Shown here: one piece after another, positions 16,048 to 24,441 of the stretch
Layout: every line of letters begins with the position of its first letter
Position numbering within the stretch: the first letter of the stretch is position 1
Made by a program: the position numbers and the translations under genes
The notes under the pieces: generated by a model
The model's database searches: none
What the model was told of the DNA's origin: nothing
The model's input: the letters and a program-made list of their open reading frames with translations, nothing else
From: Aurantiacibacter sp. MUD11
Lineage (GTDB): Bacteria; Pseudomonadota; Alphaproteobacteria; Sphingomonadales; Sphingomonadaceae
Assembly (NCBI RefSeq): GCF_026967575.1
Contig: NZ_CP114054.1
Span: 1,488,001 to 1,552,000, forward strand
DNA length: 64,000 nucleotides
Reading direction: 5' to 3'

Positions 16048-18366
16048 GTGGTCGAACAGACCTCTACAAATCGACACCGGGCCAAGTGGCTCGAGCGCGT
16101 GCGCCATGTCGCATGGGCCGGCCTGATCGCCCTTGCTTTGCATATCGTCACGATCTTTCAGCCGGTCGACCAGTTCGGCTGGCTGGTGCAGTCGCGGGTG
16201 ACCTCGGAGCAGGCATCGGGCGACATCGTCTACATCGGTTCGGATGCCGACCTCACCGACCCTGCCTATCCCCAGCGCCGCCGACAGCTCGCCGAGATTG
16301 TCGACCGCCTCGACGAGGCAGGAGTGGATCGGGTGTTCGTCGACCTGCAGTTCGATCGTGCGGCGAACGCGTCGAGCGACAGGCAGCTGAACAGCAGCCT
16401 GCGGGACTTTTCCGGCGAGGCCTATCTTGTCCGCCCACTGGTGACCGGTCTCGACGGCGAACGTAACCTGTCAAATTCGACCGCCAGCGTGTCGGAAGGC
16501 GTCAGCGCGGTTGCCAGCGACACCTGGATGAACTTCCTCGGCTACACTTGGGAACTTTCTTACGAGGTATCCTACGCCGGCCAGAACTATCGCAATTTCG
16601 CTTCGGTGCTTGCGGGCGGCGTGGAAGCAGAGAGCGACAAGTTCCCCGTACACTATGGCTTCTCGCGCTCGTCAATTCCCACCTACCGCTTTCTCGACTT
16701 GCAGCGCCGTGACATCGATCTGCGCGTGCTGGCCGGCAAGACCGTGGTTATCGGCGATGCGGCGAAGGACGGCATCGGCGGCCGCAACATTCCCGGACAC
16801 ATCGGCGTCCCGCCATCGCTGATTTCGATCTATGGCGCCGAAACGCTCAAGGCCGGGCACACCCAGTATCTCAGTGGCCTGCTGGTCCTGATCGCAACCT
16901 TTGCCGCCCTGCTGCTGGCGGCGACGGTGACCCGGAAGAGCTTGCGCTACGGCCTGTACATGGTCGTCACCTTCGGCATCCCGGTCGGCCTGCTGGTATC
17001 CGCGAACCTCTCAGTGCGGATGAGCATCGCCGATGCCCTGGTGCTGTTGCTAGTCTACTCGCTCTATCGCGCGCGCGCTTCGATGAAGAGCAAGCTGCGG
17101 ATGGTCGATCCCGACACCAACCTGCCGACTTTCGCCGCGCTGGAGGCCGACCAGGACATCGCCGAAAACGTTCCGGCAATCATCGTCGCCAAGATCCACC
17201 GCTTCGAAGAGGTGCGGCGTACGCTTCCGGCGGACCTGCACGCTGACTACGTGCTGGCCATCGCCGGCCGCCTGAAGGCCGCTACGCAGGATGCGACGAT
17301 CTATCTCGGCCAGGGCCACCTGATCGCCTGGACCACGCCGGAAAAGAACCCGGCCCTGCTGCGCGACCACCTGGAAGGCCTGCGCGCGCTGTTCTCTTCC
17401 CCGCTGACGGTGGGCAACGAGCAGGTCGACGTCGGTATCACCTTCGGGATCGACATCAGCGCCAGCCCCAACGTCGTGCGTCGCCTCGCCTCGGCGGTGG
17501 CCGTGGCGGAAAAGACCACCGAGACTTTCGAACCGATCTCGATCGCCGACACCGCTTCGGAAGAAGACCTGATCTGGAACATCTCGCTGCAGGCCCGCAT
17601 CGACGCCGCGCTGGCCAACGGCGAGATCTACCTCGCCTACCAGCCCAAGATCATGGTGCAGACCGGCGAAATCATCGGGGCCGAGGCGCTGGTGCGCTGG
17701 AACGACCCGGTAAAGGGCCAGATCCCGCCGGACTATTTCATCCGCCAGTGCGAGACGGCCGGGCGCATGAGCCAGCTGACCCGTTTCGTGCTGGAAGAGG
17801 CCTGCAAGGCCGGCAACGCCTTTGCCGATGCCGGGTTGACCCTGCCCATTGCCGTCAACATCTCGGCCACGCTCCTGCACGAGCGCAATATCGTGCAGAT
17901 GGTCTCCGAGGTGCTGGAGGAAACCGGCTTCGAACCGCGCCGCCTGACGCTGGAGATTACCGAGACCTATCGCATCTCCAACCTCGACCTGGCGGCCGAG
18001 ATCCTCTGCGAGCTGCGCGAGCTTGGTCCGAAGATCTCGATGGACGATTTCGGGGTCGGCGCGGCCAGCCTCGAGGCGCTGCTGCGACTGCCCTTCTCCG
18101 AACTGAAGATCGACCGGATGTTCATTGCCCCGATGACCAAGGACCCCAAGGCACTGGGCATCGTCAAGAGCGTGCTCAAACTGGGCAAGGACCTGCGAAT
18201 CATCGTTGTTGCAGAAGGGGTTGAGGATGCCGGAACGTTAACCCTTTTGCGTGAATCCGGGTGCCTCGTGGCCCAGGGATTCGCCATTTCTCGACCGGTC
18301 AAATTCGATAAAATCATTGAATTTCATAGGTCTAGCAAATCAGAGGCGTTAAAAAACATAGTTTAA
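16048..18366 (+). CDS. CHASE2-GGDEF-like-EAL c-di-GMP phosphodiesterase
   Basis: A 772-residue membrane signalling protein. The GTG start at 16048 is supported by AAAGGTGAG upstream. An N-terminal helix at about 20-38 precedes an extracytoplasmic CHASE2 sensor (about 40-270), followed by three membrane helices (about 275-345). A degenerate GGDEF-like domain (about 355-500) has no GGDEF signature and reads LGQGHLIA in that place. The EAL domain starts near 510. EAL motif residues are present: GAEALVRW, NIS, EITET, MDDFG, KIDRMF, AEGVE and AQGF. Known function of the family: hydrolysis of c-di-GMP, with the GGDEF-like part possibly regulatory. It is followed by a short hairpin and a tiny ORF. 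Confidence 0.92.
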   Translation: MVEQTSTNRHRAKWLERVRHVAWAGLIALALHIVTIFQPVDQFGWLVQSRVTSEQASGDIVYIGSDADLTDPAYPQRRRQLAEIVDRLDEAGVDRVFVDLQFDRAANASSDRQLNSSLRDFSGEAYLVRPLVTGLDGERNLSNSTASVSEGVSAVASDTWMNFLGYTWELSYEVSYAGQNYRNFASVLAGGVEAESDKFPVHYGFSRSSIPTYRFLDLQRRDIDLRVLAGKTVVIGDAAKDGIGGRNIPGHIGVPPSLISIYGAETLKAGHTQYLSGLLVLIATFAALLLAATVTRKSLRYGLYMVVTFGIPVGLLVSANLSVRMSIADALVLLLVYSLYRARASMKSKLRMVDPDTNLPTFAALEADQDIAENVPAIIVAKIHRFEEVRRTLPADLHADYVLAIAGRLKAATQDATIYLGQGHLIAWTTPEKNPALLRDHLEGLRALFSSPLTVGNEQVDVGITFGIDISASPNVVRRLASAVAVAEKTTETFEPISIADTASEEDLIWNISLQARIDAALANGEIYLAYQPKIMVQTGEIIGAEALVRWNDPVKGQIPPDYFIRQCETAGRMSQLTRFVLEEACKAGNAFADAGLTLPIAVNISATLLHERNIVQMVSEVLEETGFEPRRLTLEITETYRISNLDLAAEILCELRELGPKISMDDFGVGAASLEALLRLPFSELKIDRMFIAPMTKDPKALGIVKSVLKLGKDLRIIVVAEGVEDAGTLTLLRESGCLVAQGFAISRPVKFDKIIEFHRSSKSEALKNIV

Positions 18367-18394
18367 GCTTTACAAACAAACTTGGTTAATCCAG

Positions 18395-18420
18395 AAATCT
18401 CCTGAGCAGACAGGAGATTT
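18395..18420 (+). promoter_or_regulatory. Perfect 10-bp hairpin enclosing the Shine-Dalgarno of the tiny ORF
   Basis: AAATCTCCTG (18395-18404) pairs perfectly with CAGGAGATTT (18411-18420) across a six-base loop, 28 bp after the stop of the EAL gene. The right arm contains AGGAG, placed correctly for the ATG at 18424, so the hairpin would mask the ribosome-binding site. It could alternatively be a weak terminator for the EAL gene, although only three T follow. Confidence 0.55.
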
Positions 18421-18423
18421 GTC

Positions 18424-18465
18424 ATGGGCCGTAGCATTTGGGATTGGCTTCTCGGCGGACGCTAA
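18424..18465 (+). CDS. Putative 13-residue peptide (MGRSIWDWLLGGR)
   Basis: A 14-codon ORF with a good Shine-Dalgarno, a tryptophan- and leucine-rich hydrophobic core and basic ends. It is followed 30 bp later by a strong rho-independent terminator. The order hairpin, SD, ATG, stop, terminator looks like a small transcription unit rather than random sequence. The gene may be a leader peptide, a small membrane-active peptide or a chance ORF. I know no named family for it. Confidence 0.4.
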   Translation: MGRSIWDWLLGGR

Positions 18466-18495
18466 GCGCCGGAAGTCTGAAAAAAACGAATTCGG

Positions 18496-18521
18496 AAAAG
18501 GCGCCTTCAGGCGCCTTTTTT
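18496..18521. terminator. Rho-independent terminator, probably bidirectional
   Basis: AAAAGGCGCC (18496-18505) pairs with GGCGCCTTTT (18510-18519) around loop TTCA, with a T-run on the plus side and an A-run on the left side. It can end the tiny-ORF transcript on the plus strand and the yihA operon on the minus strand. Confidence 0.85.
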
Positions 18522-18551
18522 GTTGCCTGCAGCAGGTCTGCCGAGGGAGCG

Positions 18552-19193
18552 TCAGCTCCGCACGTCGGCCAGGATGGCGGCGCGCAATTCGGCGATGCCC
18601 ATGCCCTTTTCCGAACTGGTCTTGTGCACCACCGGATAGGCCGCCGGGTGCTTGCGTGCTTCGGCGACAACCTTCTCGTGCACGGCGTCGAGCGCGCTGG
18701 CCTTGATCTTGTCGGTCTTCGTCAGCACCAGCCGGTATCCGACGGCGGCCTCGTCCAGCATCTTCATCATCTCGCGGTCGCTGTCCTTCAGCCCGTGGCG
18801 GCTGTCGACCAGCACCAGGGTGCGCTTCAGCGGCACCCGCCCGCGCAGGTAGGTGCGCACCAGGTTGCGCCACTTCTCGACGACCTTCACCGGGGCCTTG
18901 GCAAAGCCGTAGCCGGGCATGTCGACCAGCCGGAACTGCGTCGGATCACCCACCTCGAAGAAGTTCAGCTCCTGCGTGCGTCCCGGTGTCACCGAAGTAC
19001 GGGCAATCGCCTTGCGCTGCACCAGCGCATTGATCAGCGAACTCTTGCCGACGTTCGAGCGTCCGCAAAAGGCGATTTCCGGATAGTCCGGGTCAGGCAG
19101 GAACTTCAGCTGCGGTGCGGAGAGCAGGAACTCCACGCGGCCGGAGAACAGCTTGCTCGCCTCCTCCGCCAGCTGTTCTTCTTCGGGCGTCAC
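18552..19193 (-). CDS. yihA: Ribosome biogenesis GTPase YihA/EngB
   Basis: Essential GTPase for 50S subunit assembly. The 213 residues include G1 GRSNVGKSS, the G2 threonine in SVTPGRTQ, G3 DMPGYG, G4 TKTDK and the family's ending. The start codon is GTG and overlaps the yidC stop by 4 bp (GTGA), so translation is coupled. It is the last gene of the minus-strand rpmH-rnpA-yidD-yidC-yihA block, with a terminator 30 bp beyond the stop. Confidence 0.95.
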   Translation of the reverse strand: MTPEEEQLAEEASKLFSGRVEFLLSAPQLKFLPDPDYPEIAFCGRSNVGKSSLINALVQRKAIARTSVTPGRTQELNFFEVGDPTQFRLVDMPGYGFAKAPVKVVEKWRNLVRTYLRGRVPLKRTLVLVDSRHGLKDSDREMMKMLDEAAVGYRLVLTKTDKIKASALDAVHEKVVAEARKHPAAYPVVHKTSSEKGMGIAELRAAILADVRS

Positions 19194-20944
19194 TCGGCTG
19201 CCTTCTCACGCTCTGCCGCGCGCGCCTTTTCCTCTTTCTCCTTCAGCATCTGCTCGCGCAGCTGCGGATTGCGGGAATAGAGGTACTTCTGCTGCGCCAG
19301 CGTCAGCACGTTGTTGCTGATCCAGTACAGCAGCAGGCCGGCCGCGAACGGCGCCATGACGAACATCAGCACCCACGGCATGATCATGAAGATCTGCTGC
19401 TGCATCGGGTCCATCGCCGCCGGGTTCAGCTTGAACTGCAGCCACATGGTGAAGCCCAGCAGCACCGCCAGCACGCCGATGGCCAGGAAGCCCGGCGGAT
19501 CGAACGGCAGCAGGCCGAACAGGTTGAGGATGGTCGCCGGATCGGGCGCGGAAAGGTCGCGGATCCAGCCGTAGAACGGCTCGTGCCGCATCTCGATCGC
19601 CAGGCGCAGCACCTTGTACAGCGCGAAGAAGATCGGGATCTGGATGAAGATCGGCAGGCAGCCCGCCAGCGGATTGACCTTCTCTTCCTTGTAGAGCTTG
19701 GCCATTTCCTGCTGCAGCTTGGGCTTGTCGTCCTTGTAGCGTTCCTGCAGCGCCTTCATCTTCGGCTGCACCGCGCGCATCTGCGCCATCGAGTGGAACT
19801 GCTTCTGCGCCACCGGGAACAGCACCAGGCGGATGATCAGCGTCAGGCCGATGATGGCGAGGCCGAAGTTGCCGACCAGGCCGAACAGCCAGATCAGCAC
19901 CTGCCACATCGGCCAGGCGATCCAGCGGAACCAGCCCCAGTCGATAGCGAGGCCGAAGCGCTCGACGCCCTGCGCCTCGTACTCGTCCAGCACGGCGCTT
20001 TCCTTGGCGCCGGCGAACAGCCGCGTGGTGCGCGTCACCGTCTCGCCCGAGGGCACGTTGACGGCATTGTAGAGCACGACCGCGGCATAGGTCTGCGGAC
20101 CGACACTGGTGAACAGTGCCCGCGTATCGTCGGTCTCCGGGATCAGGGCGGACATCCAGTAGATGTCGGTGAAGCCGATCCAGCCGACCTGGCCGGCCAT
20201 GTCCACCCGGCCGCCTTCCTCGTCGATCTCGTCATAGTCCCAGCTGAAATCGACCGTGCCGTCGGAAACGGCGATCGGGCCGGAGTGGACGTTGAAATTG
20301 CTCTGGTCGGCATTGCGGCTGTCGCGATTGATCAGGCCGCGCGGGGTCAGGGCGATGGTGCCCTCGGCATTGTTGGTCACACCCTGCTCGACGGTCAGCA
20401 TGTAGGCATCGTCGATCGAGATGGTCTGGGTGAAGACCTGGCCTTCGCCGTTGTCCCAGCTGAGGCGTACCGGCGAATCCTGCGTCAGCTCGCCGCCCTC
20501 GGCGGTCCACACGGTCTGCGCGTCGGGAACGGTCACGCCCTCGCCCACCCAGTCGAAGCGGGCGAAGTGCTGGTCCGCCGTGCCGCGCGGGGCCATCAGC
20601 TGCACGGGGCCGCTGTCCTCTTCCACCGTCTTGCGGTGCGACTTCAGTTCGATGTCGTCGATGCGCGCGCCGGCAAGGTTGATCGAGCCGATGATTTCCG
20701 GCGCGTCGATTTCCACGCGTTCCGTCGTCGCCAGCGCGGTTTCGACATCGACCAGCTGCGCGCCGGCCACGGCATCGCCGCCGACGTTGACCCCGTCGCC
20801 AACGGCGCCGGGCACGCCCTCGCTGGCAGCCACGGTCGGATCGACCTCCGGCTCGGGGAAATAGCTGCGCATCACGAAGTCCCAGCCGAACAGCAGGATC
20901 GCGCTCAGCACGACGGCGAGAATGAGGTTACGCTGGTTGTCCAA
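19190..20944 (-). CDS. yidC: Membrane protein insertase YidC
   Basis: Inserts and folds inner-membrane proteins, alone or with SecYEG. The protein has 584 residues. The N-terminus MDNQRNLILAVVLSAILL matches the family exactly and requires a TTG start at 20944. The first helix is followed by a large periplasmic beta domain (about 30-340), then the conserved membrane core from about residue 355 (QVLIWLFGLVGNFGLAI, then IPIFFALYKVL and AAGLLLYWISNNVLTL) and a basic, charged C-terminal tail. It lies 38 bp downstream of yidD. Confidence 0.96.
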   Translation of the reverse strand: MDNQRNLILAVVLSAILLFGWDFVMRSYFPEPEVDPTVAASEGVPGAVGDGVNVGGDAVAGAQLVDVETALATTERVEIDAPEIIGSINLAGARIDDIELKSHRKTVEEDSGPVQLMAPRGTADQHFARFDWVGEGVTVPDAQTVWTAEGGELTQDSPVRLSWDNGEGQVFTQTISIDDAYMLTVEQGVTNNAEGTIALTPRGLINRDSRNADQSNFNVHSGPIAVSDGTVDFSWDYDEIDEEGGRVDMAGQVGWIGFTDIYWMSALIPETDDTRALFTSVGPQTYAAVVLYNAVNVPSGETVTRTTRLFAGAKESAVLDEYEAQGVERFGLAIDWGWFRWIAWPMWQVLIWLFGLVGNFGLAIIGLTLIIRLVLFPVAQKQFHSMAQMRAVQPKMKALQERYKDDKPKLQQEMAKLYKEEKVNPLAGCLPIFIQIPIFFALYKVLRLAIEMRHEPFYGWIRDLSAPDPATILNLFGLLPFDPPGFLAIGVLAVLLGFTMWLQFKLNPAAMDPMQQQIFMIMPWVLMFVMAPFAAGLLLYWISNNVLTLAQQKYLYSRNPQLREQMLKEKEEKARAAEREKAAE

Positions 20945-20982
20945 GATGAAAATCCGTCGCGAAAAGTCTTATCGGTGTGGTG

Positions 20983-21192
20983 TCAGGGAACCGGATCATG
21001 GCCATGTCCCCCCCAGGGATGGCAGCGCAATATACGCTTGAGCGCCAGCCATCCACCCCTGATTGCGCCATGTTTCTCCAGCGCCTCGATGGCATAGGCG
21101 CTGCAGGAGGGCTGGAACCGGCAGGTCGGCGGCAGAATCCGGCTCGGGCCAAGCTGCCAGCCACGGGCGATCAGGACGAGCGCGCGCCTCAT
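20983..21192 (-). CDS. yidD: Membrane protein insertion efficiency factor YidD
   Basis: A 69-residue protein with the family signature [34 protein letters not shown] and GGHGHDPVP. It assists YidC-dependent insertion, probably at the membrane surface. Its start overlaps the rnpA stop by 4 bp (ATGA), the standard coupling in this operon. Confidence 0.95.
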   Translation of the reverse strand: MRRALVLIARGWQLGPSRILPPTCRFQPSCSAYAIEALEKHGAIRGGWLALKRILRCHPWGGHGHDPVP

Positions 21193-21569
21193 TTCCCGCC
21201 CCGGCGGTTGCCGCGGCGCGGACGGCGGGCCGGATCGCCCTTCCCCTTTGCCGCTTGCTTGAGGACGATCTCCAGTTCCTTGGCCATCTGCGCGAAATCG
21301 CGCGTCACGCCGCCCTCGCGACCGATCAGCACGTGGTCATGATCGGGCAGGCCGTATTCGGGCAGCGCGGCGCGCAGCAGCTCGCGGAAACGGCGCTTCA
21401 TACGATTGCGCACCACCGCGTTGCCGATCTTCTTGGTCACGGTGACGCCATAACGGATGCCCTGCCCGTCGTTCGGCCGCGTCAGCAGCACGAAGCCGGG
21501 ACGCGCATTGCGCAACCCCCGATTCGCCGCGAGGAAATCCGCGCGCTTGGTGAGGACGGAAATGGACAT
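21189..21569 (-). CDS. rnpA: Ribonuclease P protein component
   Basis: Protein subunit of RNase P, which matures the 5' ends of tRNAs. The 126 residues include the RNR-motif helix [21 protein letters not shown]. The N-terminus [12 protein letters not shown] is normal. A basic Arg/Gly/Lys-rich tail extends beyond the usual end. It is followed by yidD with a 4-bp overlap. Between it and the upstream rpmH lies about 270 bp with copy B of the structured repeat, an unusually long gap for this gene pair. Confidence 0.96.
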   Translation of the reverse strand: MSISVLTKRADFLAANRGLRNARPGFVLLTRPNDGQGIRYGVTVTKKIGNAVVRNRMKRRFRELLRAALPEYGLPDHDHVLIGREGGVTRDFAQMAKELEIVLKQAAKGKGDPARRPRRGNRRGGK

Positions 21570-21615
21570 GGGGGACTAGATAGGAACGGAAAGGCGCCAG
21601 ACCGAATCTTTTGTT

Positions 21616-21836
21616 TTGCGAAGCCGCATCCGCGGCTTCGTCCGCGCTAGATGCGCAGCACAGCTGCGCCCGCTGCGGGGCGGCCGCGTGGCCTTGCGGT
21701 TCACTGGGCGCGAACCGATTCGATATTTGGAAGGCAGGCACGAAAACGGGCTCCGCAAGGAGCCCGCAAGCGCGAATGCGCGTCGGCCGGTCAGGCCGGA
21801 AGCCTAAGGACGCTCACGCGGATGCGTGAGCGCTCA
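21616..21836 (+). repeat. Structured intergenic repeat, copy B (between rpmH and rnpA)
   Basis: This is the partner of the element at 3861-4050. A perfect 9-bp hairpin (21619-21627 with 21632-21640, loop ATCC) is followed by the shared core 21653-21683. An 8-bp hairpin with a GCAA loop (21747-21766) has no obvious match in copy A. Then come CGCG hairpin 21771-21782, hairpin 21784-21798 and a 9-bp hairpin 21811-21832 (loop GGAT). The stems differ in sequence from copy A but remain paired. It lies inside the rpmH-rnpA transcription unit and ends a few bases from the rpmH stop codon. Confidence 0.7.
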
Positions 21837-21839
21837 GAA

Positions 21840-21974
21840 TCAGGCGCAGAGGTTCTTGCGACCGCGACGACGGCGGTTGCGCAGCACCTTGCGACCACCC
21901 GGGGTGGCCTTGCGGGCGAAGAAGCCGTGGCGACGAGCGCGCACGAGATTGCTCGGCTGGAAAGTGCGCTTCAT
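21840..21974 (-). CDS. rpmH: 50S ribosomal protein L34
   Basis: 44-residue basic protein with the L34 signature [30 protein letters not shown] and RNRRRRGRK. It is the first gene of the rpmH-rnpA-yidD-yidC-yihA block. The C-terminus ends in NLCA, slightly different from the usual serine/alanine ending. It was found by reading the minus strand directly. Confidence 0.97.
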   Translation of the reverse strand: MKRTFQPSNLVRARRHGFFARKATPGGRKVLRNRRRRGRKNLCA

Positions 21975-22057
21975 GGTTCAAACCTTACCTTAAACGAATA
22001 AAAACGGCCGCCATGCCCTGACGGAAATCGGGGGGCGGCCTCACAACGATGGCGCGC

Positions 22058-22819
22058 TTACTGAAGCACCGGGGCGAAGTCAAGATAGGCGAAGCCGGGA
22101 AGCTCCTCCGCCTCGGTTGCGACCGCGGGCGTCTGCGACGCGCCTTCCACCCAGCCACGCATCTCGTCGCCGGTCAACCACATGGCGTCTTCGAAGGGCA
22201 CCGCATTGGTCATGGCATAGAAGGCCCGGGCCTCGGCCTCGTCCATGCCCATTTCGACGTAATAGTCGAGGTAGCGGCGGTGTTCCGGGGCATTGGCCGG
22301 ATAATCCTCCGCGCCGCGCCCCCAGTCGTCCAGCCAGCCATGCACGGCGAACTGGCTGCGCGAATCGATCTGCCGCGTGGCGCCGGCAAGGAACAGCTCC
22401 ACCGCGCCCGAGCGCACCGAACCGCCATCCTCCACTCGCGTGGCGATGCCGCGTTCGCGAATCATCCGGCCCAGGCGCAGGTTCGCGCGGTCGTCATGCG
22501 TGCCGGGGGCCTCGACGAATTCCAGCGTGGCGATGGCCGGGTAAGCGTCCAGCAGCGCGGCGAACTGCGCGGGCGACGCGCCGTCGGTGATACCGACCAG
22601 CGCGACCGTGGTGGCATCGATCACGCGGAACGGGCCGTAGGCGGCGATGGCGACCTGCTCGGTCCGGGCAAGCAGCGGGGAGACGTAGCGCGAGGCGGTG
22701 GTCTCTTCGATCACCCATTCCTCGACCACCCACTCTTCGGTCACGACATAGCTCTGCGCGGCGGCAGGGGCCGCCAGCAGGGCAAGCATGCTTCCGACAA
22801 GTGTTAAGAGGCCACGCAT
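22058..22819 (-). CDS. Exported protein, possibly periplasmic ClpP/crotonase-like
   Basis: A 253-residue protein with a signal peptide (MRGLLTLVGSMLALLAAPAAAQ). The mature part starts with a low-complexity EEWVVEEWVIEETT segment. A domain follows with SVRSGAVELFLAGATRQIDSR and FAVHGW, which has the spacing of the serine and histidine regions in periplasmic ClpP-like proteins (COG3904-type). The usual S-A-C context is altered to SGAVE, so catalysis is uncertain. A C-terminal helical part contains the YYVEMGMDEAEARAFYAMT segment. It stands alone, divergent from the comM-like gene. Confidence 0.65.
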   Translation of the reverse strand: MRGLLTLVGSMLALLAAPAAAQSYVVTEEWVVEEWVIEETTASRYVSPLLARTEQVAIAAYGPFRVIDATTVALVGITDGASPAQFAALLDAYPAIATLEFVEAPGTHDDRANLRLGRMIRERGIATRVEDGGSVRSGAVELFLAGATRQIDSRSQFAVHGWLDDWGRGAEDYPANAPEHRRYLDYYVEMGMDEAEARAFYAMTNAVPFEDAMWLTGDEMRGWVEGASQTPAVATEAEELPGFAYLDFAPVLQ

Positions 22820-22944
22820 GCGCGATTAAGTGGCCGCCGGAAGCTGCGCAAAGCTGAAGATTCGCGGTTGTCCGGGGTTTAACCATGATTGCCCTCGACA
22901 GCGTCCGCAGGCGCGCTATGACCTTGTGAAGAAGGGTTTTTCAC

Positions 22945-24441
22945 TTGGTCGCACTCGTACAAACCGTTGCCTACCTCGGGCTGGAAGCACGCTCGGTAGA
23001 GGTGCAGTGCCAGCTGGCTGCGGGGATGCCGCGGTTTTCCATCGTCGGCCTGCCCGACAAGGCGGTGGGGGAGAGCCGGGAGCGGGTGCAGTCGGCGCTC
23101 GCGGCCATGGGCCTGTCGCTGCCGCCCAAGCGCATTACCATCAACCTGTCGCCGGCGGACCTGCCCAAGGAAGGCAGCCATTACGACCTGCCGATCGCGC
23201 TGGCGCTGCTGGGCGCGATGGGCGTGGTCGATGCCGAGGAACTGAGCGAGTGGCTGGCGGTGGGGGAGCTGGCGCTCGATGGCCGCATCGTCGCTTCGCC
23301 CGGCGTCCTGCTGGCCGCGCTGCATGCCAGTGAGAGCGAGCTGGGGCTGATCTGTCCCGCCTCGCAAGGCCCCGAAGCGCGCTGGGCCAGCGGCGTGCGT
23401 GTCTGCGCGGCGCCGAACCTCGTCGAATTGCTGGCGCACTTGGGTGGAAAGCAGGAACTGCCCGAACCCGAACCCGGCGAGGTCGACGATGCGCACCACG
23501 GGCCGGACCTGAAACAGGTAAAGGGTCAGGAGACCGCCAAGCGCGCGCTGGAGATCGCCGCGGCCGGCGGTCACAACCTGCTGATGAACGGCCCGCCGGG
23601 AGCGGGCAAGAGCCTGCTGGCGAGCTGCCTGCCTGGCATCCTGCCGCCGCTCACCCCGGCGGAGGCACTGGAAGTGAGCATGGTCGCCAGCGTCGCGGGC
23701 ACGCTGGAGGGCGGCAAGATCAGCCGCACCCGGCCGTTCCGCGCGCCGCACCATTCGGCCAGCATGGCGGCGCTGACGGGCGGTGGCCTGCGCGTGCGTC
23801 CGGGCGAGGTCAGCCTGGCGCACCTTGGCGTGCTGTTCCTCGACGAATTGCCCGAATTCCAGCGCGCCGTGCTCGATTCGCTGCGGCAACCACTGGAGAC
23901 TGGGAAGGTCGATGTCGCGCGCGCCAATGCCCACGTCGCCTATCCTGCCCGCGTGCAGCTGGTCGCCGCCATGAACCCCTGCCGCTGCGGGCACCTGGGC
24001 GATCCGGCCCTGGCCTGCTCACGGGCACCCAAGTGCGCCATAGACTACCAGAGCAAGGTCAGCGGCCCGATGCTCGACCGCATCGACCTGCACGTGGAAG
24101 TCGATCCGGTCAGCGCCGCCGATCTCGCCTTGCCCCCGCCCAGCGAAGGCAGCGCCGAAGTCGCCGCCCGCGTCGCTGCGGCGCGTGAGCGGCAGACCAT
24201 GCGCGGCGTGCGCTCCAACGCGGAACTGGATGGCGAGGCACTGGAGGAATTCGCCACGCCAGACGAGGCGGGACGCAAGCTGCTGATGCAGGCGGCGGAG
24301 GCGATGCGCCTGTCCGCGCGCGGCTATACCCGCATCCTGCGCGTAGCGCGGACGATTGCGGATCTGGCCGGCGCTGCCCATGTAGGCCGCATCCATGTAG
24401 CCGAAGCGCTCAGCTATCGCAGGCAGGCACCACGTGCATGA
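22945..24441 (+). CDS. comM: YifB/ComM-family Mg-chelatase-like AAA+ ATPase
   Basis: A 498-residue AAA+ protein of the YifB/ComM family. Members act as hexameric helicases that promote branch migration during natural transformation, though many hosts are not known to be competent. The N-terminal domain has the Lon-like fold (FSIVGLPDKAVGESRERVQSAL). The ATPase core has P-loop NGPPGAGKSLLA at about residue 212 and Walker B GVLFLDELPEF. The C-terminal domain has CRCGHLGDP with the conserved cysteines. The start codon is TTG. It overlaps the rhomboid gene by 8 bp. Confidence 0.92.
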   Translation: MVALVQTVAYLGLEARSVEVQCQLAAGMPRFSIVGLPDKAVGESRERVQSALAAMGLSLPPKRITINLSPADLPKEGSHYDLPIALALLGAMGVVDAEELSEWLAVGELALDGRIVASPGVLLAALHASESELGLICPASQGPEARWASGVRVCAAPNLVELLAHLGGKQELPEPEPGEVDDAHHGPDLKQVKGQETAKRALEIAAAGGHNLLMNGPPGAGKSLLASCLPGILPPLTPAEALEVSMVASVAGTLEGGKISRTRPFRAPHHSASMAALTGGGLRVRPGEVSLAHLGVLFLDELPEFQRAVLDSLRQPLETGKVDVARANAHVAYPARVQLVAAMNPCRCGHLGDPALACSRAPKCAIDYQSKVSGPMLDRIDLHVEVDPVSAADLALPPPSEGSAEVAARVAAARERQTMRGVRSNAELDGEALEEFATPDEAGRKLLMQAAEAMRLSARGYTRILRVARTIADLAGAAHVGRIHVAEALSYRRQAPRA

